DNA of 64,000 bases, taken from NCBI GenBank assembly GCA_028532985.1, contig JANCIK010000003.1:1622001-1686000 (forward strand). Reading direction: 5' to 3'. This document shows, piece by piece, positions 24,094 through 35,713 of the stretch. The translations under genes and the position numbers were made by a program. The stretch comes from Stropharia rugosoannulata. Taxonomy: Eukaryota; Basidiomycota; Agaricomycetes; Agaricales; Strophariaceae. The notes beneath the pieces were generated by a model. That model was given only the letters and a program-made list of their open reading frames with translations, was not told the DNA's origin and made no database searches. Each line of letters opens with the position of its first letter. Within the stretch, counting starts at the first letter, position 1.

Positions 24094-25204
24094 TCAATAT
24101 TTACTCGGTAGTTGATCTATCCTTGGCAGCTTTTTACACTTATACTGTGTGGGGTTTCTGAGGTCAAATGCTCGGATGAAATAGAGAATTCTTACTGCCA
24201 GCATCTCAACTGCCGCAACGCAAGCTTTGTGGCAGATTTTACACTCCCGAAGAGTAGCCGTGTATGTATCCATTTCTGCCGCTACGTCGGTGACTATGTA
24301 TGAGAAGGCATCGTAGGTTTTACTGGATATGCCGGATGTAAAGTGGTTCTCACCACATTCGATCCTTCCCATTAAAGCTTTGCGCTGTCGATCCCAGCCC
24401 GCAGGCGTCTGTTCGCGATGGGAAGGGCATTCTCCGTAGCCTATACAAACCAAACAAGTCTACCCACTAGAACCCGACGAAAAAGGCCCGATTGCGACGT
24501 ACCATGGGGGAAAATATCCTCTCCGAGGAGCAGCTCGCGCAGCGCTTTCACGCGGAAGTCCTGCAGTCGCACGAGCTTGTGATACGCAACGACGTCCGGG
24601 ATAAACTTGATCTCCTCGAAGCGGTACGACGCCATGGGGAGCACGAACTGGCTGGCGCGGCACGCTTCCCACTCCATCCCGTTTAGAGACGCGAAGCTGT
24701 ACACCTCGAGCGCGTGGCCCGGCGCGTGCGCCATTAAATGCACGCGCAGCGCGGAGGTGATCGACTCCGCAAGGATGTACTTGTCTGCCAGCCTGAAGAA
24801 CACCGAGAGAAGCAGCGGGAGGGGAATAACCGTGTGCGGGTCGTAGGATGTAAAGCGGGATCTGTCCGCTGGCCTCGGTAGCTCAGTGGGGGCAGCAGGC
24901 GGGTCATGCAGAAGGCGTAAGAGGGTCTCGAGCTCGCCCCTTGTCTCGTTCAGCTCCAGGTCTTCCTGCTCATGCCCATGCTCCGGCGCTGCTGGCTCGC
25001 ATAAGGCAAACATGTCTCCTACGGCCGCCCGCGGTAGTATACAGTAGTTCTATCAGCGCATGGGCTGCCATATCACACGGAATGACACTGACTGAAGACT
25101 TCGCTGCCTTGTAGGGCCGCCCGTCTGACTGCGAACGTTGCGCTGTCGGGAATAGACCGTACTTTGAAGTCGGGGTTATCGCAGTGGAATGTTGTCCAGG
25201 ACAT
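24094..25204 (-). CDS. BTB/POZ domain protein of basidiomycete type
   Basis: BTB domains mediate dimerisation or Cullin-3 binding; the partner here is unknown. Exon 1 starts MSWTTFHCDNPDFKVRSIP and carries ATFAVRRAALQGSEVF. An intron with a GTCAGT donor joins in frame to RDMFALCEP, giving the VFRDMFAL block found in many basidiomycete BTB proteins. Exon 2 continues with ELETLLRLLHDPP, LLLSVFFRLADKYI and VVAYHKLVRLQDFRVKALRE. Exon 3 begins GYGECPSHREQTPAGWDRQR and carries CKICHKACVAAVEML. The last 35-40 residues are uncertain: a GTAAGA donor inside the final exon could remove the stretch after EMLA. Such proteins form large lineage-specific families in mushrooms. Confidence 0.75.
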
Positions 25205-25689
25205 GTCAGTGGAAATGAATGGACAGAAAGGGTTATAGCGTTTTGGACGCCGATTAGACCAGGGAACTTATATCGGCATTGGCGCAGCACATCAGTCGTA
25301 TTCAGAACGTGGACGATGACGGTCCCGGGTTGGTTTGGCAGTGTCGCGGTCATGTCAATGACGACTGCAGATGATTCAGGAGTCACACCAGCTGATGCAG
25401 AAATAAACGGTATTGATTGGACACAGCAGTTAGATGAAGATGAAGAATGGTTTCTTCCTGTATATACTTACATTGAAATCCTTAGCAGAGAAAATCATGT
25501 AGGAAAGATGCAAATGATGTATGCGGTAAAGGGAAGTATGTAGAGGAACGGAAAGCAAAGGTCAGGCCATGTACGATGGGCTACACATAAACGTCAGAGC
25601 AAGAAGAAAAAATGTGATCATGGTATCATAAAAAGAGGTAAAGCAGGGACTCTAACATCCCGGTATCCCAGAAAAAATCACTCCAATCC
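25205..25689. other. intergenic between BTB gene start and Ras stop
   Basis: About 485 bases with no gene recognised. It should hold the BTB gene promoter and the 3' UTR of the Ras gene. Confidence 0.45.
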
Positions 25690-26525
25690 CTACATCACAA
25701 CGCACTTTGACTTCTTAGGTCCTTTTTTATTTGGGGCACTAGGGACGCCCGGTTCTATGCTCCTTGTTTCTCGTAGTGAGCGGACAAGATTCATAAACAG
25801 CCTCTGGACGTTTTCCGCTGTCTTTGCAGATGTTTCCAAAAATTCGCAGCCGAATTGCCTGGCCATAGCCATGCCTTCTTCCTTGGATACTTCGCGCTCG
25901 TATGTCTTGTCACACTTGTTACCAACAAGCATAAAGATGGGGTCGCCCCGTTTGACCCGCTTCATCGATTGGCGGAATATCTCCAGTCGATCGAACGTCG
26001 AGCGCGACGCGATCGAGTAGACAAGGATGAAGCCCTGGCCCTCCCTGTATGTGCAGGTCAGAAGATGACGTAGATGTGGCACCGAGATACTGACCGGACC
26101 CACTGGTCTCGCAGCGTGGCATATTCCTCTGTAGATGGTGTGAACAGTGGACAGCCGGGAGCGCTGACGGTACACACCTTGGCCAGCGGTGTCAATCACT
26201 TCAACAAAACACATGCGATTATCGACTACAAGCTGCTTGCGGTATGCATCTTCTATTGTCGGGTCATAGGTCTGGGGGACTGATGAGTGCCAAGTACGGG
26301 GAGGTAGGGAGGGAACGGACCTCTGTGGGGGCGGAGGAGACGCGGGCAGGTCAGATACCGGACAGGCGGATGGTGGGCGCCACTAACCTACAAAACAATT
26401 CAGGGTAAACTGGAGGCGGTAGTCAGCGATGGGCAGCGCAGGGGGCGGGGGCGACGTACTTGGACCGCCAGAGCGGTCTTCCCTACACCACCGTCGCCAA
26501 GAACAGCAACACGCCAATTATCCAT
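25690..26525 (-). CDS. Ras-family small GTPase with CAAX box
   Basis: GDP/GTP switch at the plasma membrane. Six exons (26525-26460, 26409-26388, 26322-26321, 26271-26178, 26128-26095, 26044-25690) join to 573 nt, 190 residues. G1 is GDGGVGKT (residues 10-17), switch I is YDPTIED (32-38) and G3 is DTAGQ (57-61, with catalytic Gln61). G4 is NKCD and G5 is ETSAK. The tail is lysine-rich and ends CVVM, a prenylation signal. All nucleotide-binding elements are intact, so this is a functional Ras. Exon 3 is only 2 nt. Without it, codon 30 (Glu) and the effector loop would be out of frame. The start is the only ATG upstream of the P-loop. Its paralogue lies 5.3 kb away on the same strand. Confidence 0.93.
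26321..26322 (-). other. 2-nt micro-exon of the canonical Ras gene
   Basis: Exon 2 ends with one base of codon 30 at a GTTAGT donor, and the next clear exon starts exactly at the Thr31 codon. Two bases are missing. Between them lies CACAG-AG-GTCCGT, an acceptor, two bases and a donor, which completes GAG for Glu30. The flanking introns are 65 and 49 nt. The same layout occurs in the paralogue at 32441-32442. Confidence 0.75.
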
Positions 26526-29500
26526 AATATATAGTTGGGGAACGGTGCGTCAAGAGAGTCGTTAGCAGTAAGTGGTCGTGGAGGTCGTGGAGAGGTCGTA
26601 AAGAGGAGGCTTGTCGAATTACAGTCGGCGGGCAGTGTGGTTCGCTCGCAAACGAATCGGGCCTATTTCAAGTGCCCCCTTTCCGGTTCACTTTCGCCCA
26701 AATATTCTTTTGTCCCATTCCCACGCTCCCCAATCCGCACGGTCCCAAACCTTAACGTCTCTCTCCCCGCCGGTCCCGAACTTCATTAGCATCCCCAATT
26801 ACTTCCGCCCAGCGCACTCTTATTCTCAGCCCTTTGTCCCACAATTAGCCCATTCCGGCCAGCAGCCACCATCCCGTGCCCGTTCTCCCACTCGCCTGCG
26901 CACTCGCACGGAAATGCTAGGCTTCTGCTCGGCGTGCACAGCGTACTACTTGTGTTTGAACAGCAGTTGTGTTTCAACTCGCGACTGCCATCATCAGGGT
27001 CACAGTCGCTTTCCCTGATCACTGTTGCTTTATTTATCTCCAGGACTGCGTACTTGGAGGATACGATTCCCTTGGTCAAATGCAAGCCGGAGTACAATAC
27101 CTATACTTGCCGACTTATTCTGCGCTCGCGCTCGCATTACGCCGAGATAAGCCGTTCCAATCAGTTGTCATCTACACACACCTTGGACAAATCCGTTTAC
27201 CATGGAGGGTTTATACGCCTTCTCTGTGTGACTATATGCGCTCATACCGACTTGCTCGTCCCATATCCTGCAAACCAGAAATGGGCATCTGGAATGCGGA
27301 GGTGGCACGGGACGCGCACGCAAATTTATGAAAATGCACACAAACACAGCGTTATGCAAGAATGTGCTTATGAGAATGCTGCGCCTAAGCCAGAACAGAA
27401 ATGCATATCATATGAGGTATCACAAGCATCATTCAGGAATTCCTGGACGTATTCCAAGCGGATCACGCTCTCCTGGCGAATGGATGAAGCAGAGACTTTG
27501 GAACACATATTTGATGTTCTACTGATCGGCCAGGCCTCTCAACAATATACGAATGATACAGCAGATACGGCTGCTCGCCGGAGCGCTCGAGGCCAGCAGC
27601 CAGCGGCGAGCGGGCCTGCGTAAAGCATGATGGGAGAGCAGCCCCGGTGGCTCCGCAAGAGATGAAAGCCTGCAACTCAGGAGAGGCAGCCCGGAAGCAG
27701 ATCTCATTTGCGGACGGACGAGATAGATGGAATAATCCAAAAGAACGTACCTGATCCCACTTTCGCGCGAAATGGGCGTATTGCAAATTGGCGCAGAACT
27801 GGGTCCAAACTCTGCTTATCTTATCACAGGCAATATACTTTTGGGGTGCATTTGGGCTATGCCTGCACGAGGTGCGCCTGCCAGCATCCTCTCCCCAAGC
27901 ATCGCTGCCCGTTGTGCGAGGCAGTGCGCACGCTGCGCTCTCCACCTAATCGCCGTCCTAGACTCGTCCGGTGCAGCTAGTGCGTGTTCCAGTCACTTCG
28001 GACTGGCGCAAAGTGGGCGAGGGAACAGCCCGGACCTTTCGTTCGGGTGAGATCTCGCGAGATCAGTTGGCCATGTTAACAAACTCGGCCAGCCAATCGC
28101 AGCGACAGAGCGTGCGCGAAATAGCTGCGCTCGTGACGCCGCGACGCCGCGCGCCATTCAGTCGCCTGTTCGTAAGTGTTCGACCAACAGATCAGGGATG
28201 CTCAGTCCGCCCACTTGGAAGCGCTCCATCCATTCATCTTGCTCGCAGACGTCTACTCGCCTCGCAACAATTGAAAGAGACAGCCTGCCTCCAATGGATT
28301 GATGATTGTCAACCCTCAAGCATCTGCTAACCAGTGTTTCCATCCCATGCCACCAGTGTTCCATGGCATTATCGCTTCCCAGAGCAGACTAATTTTGGTG
28401 CTCTCGATTTAGGACATAGGCATTAGGGTAATTATATCTCCCTTTCTGTGATCTTGCTCATGAATGGAAGGTCGCCCATCTCGTCTGTGGCACGATCATG
28501 TCTATATTAACCAGCAAGTTGAGCTTTTACTTCTTCCATCGACTCTACAAGGATTCACCGTTCGCTGGTCCTGAGATATCACATTCACTTCGACGTCTTA
28601 TCAATCGTTCTTCGCATTTCTCCTCTCACAGGGCTCTCACTCTTGCTGTCCAGAATAGACTCACGCACAATAGGCATAGCAATGACTGGCTGTGCAACCT
28701 TCCGTCTCTTATTGCGCCACTGCGAAGGCGGAGTAACGGGCATGCTGTGCGCTATGGGAGTCTTACTGATGCTTGCGGCCTCCACTCCCACCCCAAAGAG
28801 TGGACTAGAATGACTCAACGAAAGGCATGCCAATGTCATCTATATCTTACAATGAAATAATCAATTGAACTTAATATTTTCCCCAATCGTCGCTCTACCT
28901 CCCACTTCCTAGAAGAGCATATGACGCCCTCCTGACGGAACAAGCATACGTGGCCTATTCCTGCATGCCGCTCTGCCTCGTTTCTCCAGCTTCGCAATTC
29001 TGGTGTCAGCGCAACCAGGCGTCCTCTGCGCTTTTGCCTCGCTCCTCTTGCCGACGACACATTCTCCGTGGGGGTCGCCGCCAATCACTTTTGGTACTCT
29101 TATCCAACGCGTTACTCGAGCCTGACTGCCTTAGACTGCCTTCCACGCACGCCCTTCCCGGGCCCCGATGAACCAGCGCGCCTGCGCCTGGGTCGCTATT
29201 CACGATGCTTGAGCTGGCGCCTCCCTTCTCCAGCCAGCTGATCATATTCACTTTTCAATCACGCGCAAATAGTGACCCCTTCACTACATAGGTGGAATCC
29301 CACTTGTTGGGCGAGACCGGCCTAACAGCCAAGCTCCGATATTCTTTTGAGCGCCGCGCCACAACGTAAATACGAATCATGGTATCTGGCTATCTGACCA
29401 CGCGGCTCTTGTGCCTCGGTCCGGCTTTTCCTGGTGCGGTAGAGCGAATTCTGATTCCTCTCTGGGACGTACACGCTCATGAATGAGTGGCTTATTTTGG

Positions 29501-31812
29501 TAATAATAACTCTGGTACCCTGTCTGAGACGGTGAGACCTCTATTATAATGGTATGCACAAAGAGCTGACTAACGGTGAGTAACGGTCGCTCCCCAATGC
29601 TTTTACAATACGCGAACTGGACTAGTGCTGGGTGCTCCATGGCTGAGGTAGCGATTATGTACGACCCTTCATGAGCTCACAGCACTCTATGATATTATTG
29701 CCTGGAACGTGTAGCGGTAAATTTTTCCGGCCTTGGCTCCTCCTGGTCTGCATAAAAGTGGCTTAGAGACGAAAATGAGGTACAAGCGCAGATGCTGCGT
29801 TGCTGACTATTGCCGTGGCTCTAAAAGAGTGCCTTTTGTGGTCTGGCTCGGCCGAAAAATGCGCGTGTCTGCAGGTGTCTGCGTGCGCATGTGCACCGCT
29901 TATGTACTTGTATGATATTCCAGTTCTCCGCGGCGTTGATCTGGCCTGGAATTTGCGTATTAGCGTAGTATGTGCGCCTGGCTCCATGGCGCGTCCTCCT
30001 GTATTTCTGCTTCATAGTTTAAATCGCCCCAAGCGCGTGGTATGACAGAAGCAATACAGGTGCAATGGAATTTTTAAGTGTTTTATACTAAGAGTACTTG
30101 AGCTAGGTCAGGGAGAGCGGGAGAAGAGACTTGGAAACAATTAGTTTGCCATGAGTACTGTTATAACGTTGATGCATACTACTGGTACTAGTAAGTCGCT
30201 CATCACAGCTTTGAATGATGCATGACGCGATGGCCGCTCAGGTGAGAACGTTAACCGCAGCGTATCGACGAATTTTTGTGTTTTCTTGAGCGTAGTACTC
30301 CTGATTTGATGCGTCGCGTGCGTCTATAAATAGTAACGATGATGTCTAATTTTGTCTCTGCCGGACCCATCGTCTGCCAGGCCTAGGTCATGCCTAAAGT
30401 GACTAAGTGATTAACACACCTCAGAGTGGGCATTACTAAGAGAAGCACGAATTATTACTAGACATCGTGAATGTAATGGAGTGTGTGATCTGTTAGTAGA
30501 GTCATGATCGCGCGCTGACGTCCGACCGTAACCGTCGAGGAAATTTTGGAATTAACAGACGTATGTTATGATGTAGTAGAATATGGAGGAATGTAGTGGG
30601 ACTTCTATCCAGAATACGGGTCGGTTCTGCGCTGAGAAAAAGTTGTTCAAAGTGTCGATGTATGTTAGTCCATTAGAAATCTTCAGTCAGCTAAGGCTGG
30701 ACGGTGGCTAAGTATATCGGCTATGACGAATTAGTGCGTGTTCGATGCCGTCAATATTAGAGATTCTTAACCTCTTTTCATCTTCATAACGAGCGTCCGA
30801 CCCGATAAGCTGGTCGGTGACAGAAATAGGTGTAAGTTGGTGGTTCGTTCAACAGCTCATCAAACAAATCACCCGCTCGATGAGAAAGAATGCAGCTCAG
30901 CGGTGTTTTCAATCAGTAAACGTACATATAATATGATTGATCATCTAGAGAATTACTGATCAACGATGAGTATTATGCTTCACGCTTGATGTCATCCTGA
31001 TTACTCAGTTAAAAGATGTGATGTGATATGCACTTGACTTTCAAAAATTTATATTTCACCTCTCGACCTTCAAGTCTTCGCACTTATATACTAGAGACAT
31101 CTTCTTGAAATCAAGCCGGTTGACGTCGTTAATCGGAGACAGTGGCAGTATATGGGGCGCTGCCTAATTTATGTGGCTATGCCAATTGTTTTCCTGACCA
31201 AAATAGGAAAGTAGTAATGGAGAGAAAGTCTCGCGGATAATCACAATTGAATACAAAGTTACAAACTAATCGCTATTACTACTTCATAATAAAATGCTGG
31301 TAGTCGCACGGCTGATTTCCCTTAAAGCCTAGTACAGAAGTCAAATATGCACTGAATGATTATCCAGAGAACAAAGTCGGCTCAGCAATAGACGAGTTAT
31401 TAGCGCTTATAGACGAAGACTAGCAGAGCAACTCACACACATTTAAAATGCTGTGGATCAGTTCCCTACAGAATGCGCTATATTGCTATGTTTAAGGCCC
31501 AACAACTGACATAGTAGTAAGAATAAATATGGTGACGTGAGAACGGACAACCTGAGCTCGACTGAGCTCTCCCAGGCAGCACTGCCCCGCTATATGACAT
31601 GCTCTGTGCTCTGCTATCAGTAGCTTATCCTCGCAGCGGCAGAAATGTATTAGAGATTGGCAAACTTGTTTGTTATCACATGTATCTCAAGTTTTTAGAC
31701 ATAAATTATCCATGTTAGGTGCATGCTAGTCATACAATGCCAATAAAACCATGCAGTAAGAAAAATGTACATATATACGAATGAAATGAATTAATTATTA
31801 CGGGTTTCTCTT
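26526..31812. other. 5.3-kb gene-poor interval between Ras paralogues
   Basis: No protein family, tRNA or clear repeat recognised on either strand. Several open frames of 60-230 codons exist, but they overlap on both strands, lack family resemblance and have no consistent splice structure. A TATAAATAG sequence occurs near 30324 without a convincing downstream gene. The interval could hold ncRNA or decayed insertions, which I cannot show. Confidence 0.4.
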
Positions 31813-32687
31813 CTATCGCCACCCTTTTCTCACACTATATCTCCGCCCTGGCCCTAGTCGTTGTGTTGAACGCAGCGAGCGCACGATATTCATGAACAAT
31901 TGTTGCACATTTTCGCCTGTCTTTGACGACGTTTCGATGTATTGGCATCCAAACGCTCGCGCCATTGCAACACCCTGCTCAGTTGAAACCTGGCGCTCAT
32001 GGACTCTGTCGCACTGGGTGCCAACGACGATGACTATAGGATGCCCGCATTTCACGCGTATCATTGATTGTCGGAATATCTCGAGGCGCTCGAGTGATGC
32101 TCTTGATGTAACTGAGAAAGCCAGAATGAATCCGTGGCCCTCGCTGTTTATTTCCCGGGGGCCCTGTCAAAAGGTGATGCAGATTAATGATGATGGTAGC
32201 ACGTACTCCGTCCATTGATCTCGCAATATTGCATGATCCTCTGCATGAGGTTAAGGCGATGGTCTCGAATAAGTGTGGCAGGCAGCGCGCACCTGAGCCC
32301 GAAGCATCCAGTACCTCGATGCAGCACATACGGTTGTCTACAACGAGCTGTCGTCGGTGGACTTCTTCTATTGTCGGGTCATAGGTCTGTGATTAGTGGA
32401 TAATCAGATTAATTCTGACTAAGGGTGTACAGTCACTGACTTCTGTGGTGTGCAAGTCGGTGGGAAAACACGAGGCATATGAGGAAGATGTTAAAAGTAC
32501 AGAAAACTCGCCACTAACCTACGAAATAATCAAGAGTGAACTTGATATGTTCCGAGTTTTTGAGAAAGGAGATGTAGTTAAATAACAACATGTGAGGTTA
32601 GTACATGAGCAGGGCACACACCTGAACCGACAAAGCTGTCTTTCCTACTCCAGGATCTCCGAGGAGGGCTATTCTCCATGTATCCAT
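31813..32687 (-). CDS. divergent Ras-like GTPase paralogue lacking CAAX
   Basis: Six exons (32687-32622, 32540-32519, 32442-32441, 32386-32293, a 34-nt exon near 32,225, and 32143-31813) join to 549 nt, 182 residues. The first five exon lengths are identical to those of the Ras gene at 25,690-26,525, so the two arose by duplication. G1 is GDPGVGKT (Pro at position 12), switch I is YDPTIEE, and G3 is DASGS (Ser at position 61). G4 is TQCD in place of NKCD, and G5 is ETSSK. The C-terminus ends SVRKGWR with no cysteine for prenylation. GTP hydrolysis and guanine specificity are likely altered, and membrane attachment would need another route. No stop or frameshift interrupts it, so it is probably a gene and not a pseudogene. 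Confidence 0.82.
32441..32442 (-). other. 2-nt micro-exon of the divergent Ras gene
   Basis: As in the paralogue, exon 2 ends one base into codon 30 and the following exon starts at Thr31. CACAG-AA-GTCAGT between them supplies the two missing bases and gives GAA (Glu). The flanking introns are 76 and 54 nt and differ in sequence from the paralogue, yet the micro-exon position is kept. Confidence 0.75.
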
Positions 32688-35380
32688 TTCGCGGTGGCGC
32701 GTGATAGCGGGTCCGTCAAGAAGCAGTGATTAGGGGATGGTTTAAGTGAAATGAAAATTAATGTGGTCGAAGGTCGTTAGGAGACGTAAAGGGGAAAGAA
32801 CAGGCTGATGAATGAAGAGTGCCACAAAGGCTGCTCATTATATCCACCCTGGCTTCGATATCCCACAGAGCCCAGTTAGCAGACATACTTCTGATGTGTG
32901 TCTTGATGACTCTATGGATTATGATAAGTAAAGCTCATTACCGAACAACCTTGCCACGGCCCTTTCGGGCTATGCATGAGCGCATTCTGCTGATTCTTCA
33001 GAGTTCAGTTGTGTGTTCCAAAAATAGCCGAGTTACTAGTATCATGATTTCATCTTCGACAGCTATGCGGGACCTACTACTCTCACGTGTCGATTGTTTT
33101 AGCGGAGTCTTCTATCCGTTTTTCCACTGAAACATTAGGTTTCAGCAGTCTTTGAAGACTAGTCTTGTAGGTAACGCATTGCATTGATCAGTCTGGTGTT
33201 GATGTCGTTTGAGGGGATTTTGCGAGTGACTAACGGCCCTTCAGTACCTATCTAAAAATAGACCTCTGTCTTCAAGGAGGCGACTCGGAGTATGATTGGT
33301 AGAGACGGACCTACTACTCTCTCTATGCCCTGTGCGTTTGGATGTTTTTCTTGGTGCAACCTGACGTACTGTCTCTCTCGAAGTCCAGTAGACAAAGATT
33401 TTTTTTGGCAATCTAGACCGGCGTCTGGTGCCTTAAATCGGAAATGAACGTCCTCGAAGCAAATGAGATCACGTCCCCTTCGGCGCCTAAGTTAGCGAAA
33501 TGAAATTATGGAATTATTCTAGAGACGCAAATTTTTGACAACGTCAGACTGTTGTATAATGGCAACATGATGCTTGGTCTGGCAGGGCCCAGGTGCGCAA
33601 GTGCATGATAGTTAAGGCTTTAGAAGAATATTAGTTCTGATACTTCTCCAACTCCAAATATTGCAGTTTGTTCTATACTACTCTAGAGTCTGATATCATA
33701 TCTGCTTCATACACTAGTGCTCTAGATTTTGTGAATGTATACTGAGCAATGACACCGTGCATGCGGCCTTTCAGATGGGTGCTGAAGCCTTATCGATCGC
33801 ACTGCTTGAGAAAAATGACTGAGGGATTGAAGCTTGAAGATGTCGCTTACGCTGTTTGAGCACTTAGTTGATGCGTCCTTTCGAATAAATAAGTAAAATC
33901 GAAGAGACTGCATTTGACACTGTATGATACACAGCTCTCTGCCCTGAAAGATCGCAGCTCGGAATGTTACTTTGTCTGTTGACGGAACTCTTTCATCCGG
34001 TTGCTATTTGTGGCTGCCGTATTTTTCCGCCGTGTGCACTGGTCGTGCACTGTGCACGCTGCAGATGTGTACAGCACATGCTCTTGTCATCAGAGATGAC
34101 ACGGGCTCAAACTATATTTAGCCGTTCTTCCTTGCCGAATGTGCGTTATCTCGCCTTACGAGAGACGCGTACAAAGCGCATCAACTTCTCGAGGAGATAC
34201 CGCTGGACGGCGCTGAGCGAGATGGAAATTTGCCCGGAGGGAGGGACTCAGGAAAATGATAGCGCGCAGCGCACACGGGGCGCAGTAACACTGCGGCACA
34301 GTGGGCTCTGCAAAAGCTCGGTGTCAGTACGTGCTGCTATATGCATCGAGCTATATCGGAATAACCCCGAAAAGCTGCGAAGTGAGGGACTTAGGCGCAA
34401 AATACTTTTCGTGACACCGCAGTACAATTCAAGGACGATCTCCACCCTCACTCTACTGCACTTAATACCTACGCAAGCTGGGGAGTGCCTTTAAACACCA
34501 CCATGTTATTTATACCTTGCTTCTTTGGTATAAATATCTCAGAAACTTTGTGTTAAACATTGACACCTGTCCCAATTCTATTTCGCGTACATAAAGCTCA
34601 TGCGAAGTCCAACGTTGGATAGGAAAGTCCATTGAGTCATGTATGACCGCGAACAAACGTTTGAATGATCAACTATCAGCACACGCTACTCTAGGCTATT
34701 CCTGAAGCAAAGTATAGCATCCATGATGCAACAAGTGACAGTAAGTTGTCAGGAGCATGATGACGACGCGAATCCATTGCCTTTCTAACCCGTATTGAAG
34801 TACCTTTCGCCTTGTTCATGACCTTCCCCACATCAAAGTGCTTGATATCAGAGGAGAAAGAGCGCCTTTGATTCTTAGATTACAATAGCTCGGTTTGTGC
34901 GCGCGCACTTTTGGCTAATCCGGTCCTTTCAATGCTGACGGGTTTTATCATAGACCATGTTGGCTGGTCAACTGCGTGGACTTGGGCATATGCCGCGAGA
35001 CCGCCGCAATGATCGTTTGCGCGTGTACGGTAATGAAGGGTATCAGACGTTTCAAGTGGTATAGGTTGTGACAGTAAGGATTCATTGGGCCCCAAAGAAA
35101 CCAAGACTAACTAGAGAGAATGGGTGTTAAACCGTGACTGGGTGGAGTATGATTGATAATGTACACAGGAATGAATACGTAGATGAGGCGTAAAAGAGTT
35201 AATAAGTCAAGGGCGTCTGGGGCAATCTAAAAGAACAACATAGGTCTTCGAGTGTGGATGGCGAGAGCGTAGATGACGTCGCAATGGCAGACGGCAGTTT
35301 TGTACAAGCCAAGCAGCTGGCGGGAATTGGTCGTGGACAAGACAGAGAATACAAGCAATGGTGCAGACAACAGGGAAGGT
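32688..35380. other. 2.7-kb gene-poor interval
   Basis: No supported gene or RNA. The left end holds the promoter of the divergent Ras gene. A 176-codon open frame on the plus strand at about 33964-34494 is Cys/Arg-rich, shows no family resemblance and is probably chance. Confidence 0.4.
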
Positions 35381-35713
35381 CTAGTCCTGGCGACCGAGTT
35401 CTGCCTGGGTGAGGTCGAGCACGAAAGTAGCCTTGAAGTTTTTTGGAGGCTCAATGAGCTTGACGGGTTTGACGCCCGGTGATGACTTTGTCGAGATGGG
35501 GTTCAGGACATGGGAGATGGTAGGGAATGGCCTGAGAGCCCGTGAAGCCTGGAATGCGGGGTTGCGCTTTGCCATGGGGCGCGTTACTTTGGGTATATTC
35601 TGCGCAGAGCCGGCCAGGGGTGACGAGACAGCAGGGCGCGTTACAGGCATGGTCATGGTCGCTGGAAAGGGGGGTCAGTCATCGTCGTGGGGTACAGAGA
35701 ACAACGTACGCAT
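35381..35713 (-). CDS. small 94-residue protein of unknown function
   Basis: I do not recognise a family. A 4-nt first coding exon (35713-35710, ATGC) is followed by a GTACGT donor, a 48-nt intron ending CCAG, and an exon from 35661 to 35381. The total is 285 nt, in frame. The protein begins MPTMTMPVTRPAVSSPLAGS and is basic and Pro/Ser-rich at first. It then has PFPTISHVLNPISTKSS and a C-terminal KNFKATFVLDLTQAELG that could form a strand and helix. Support comes from the consensus splice sites and from a TATAAATA box about 60 bases upstream of the ATG. A start at the second Met (35656) would avoid the intron. Function unknown. Confidence 0.5.

Noticed and set aside
26934..27623. 229-codon open frame on the plus strand between the Ras genes
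   Set aside because: It overlaps other long frames on both strands, has no family resemblance, no consistent splice context and an unusual Cys/His/Arg mixture; probably chance.
33964..34494. 176-codon plus-strand frame
   Set aside because: No recognisable domain, no promoter element, and overlapping minus-strand frames of similar quality.
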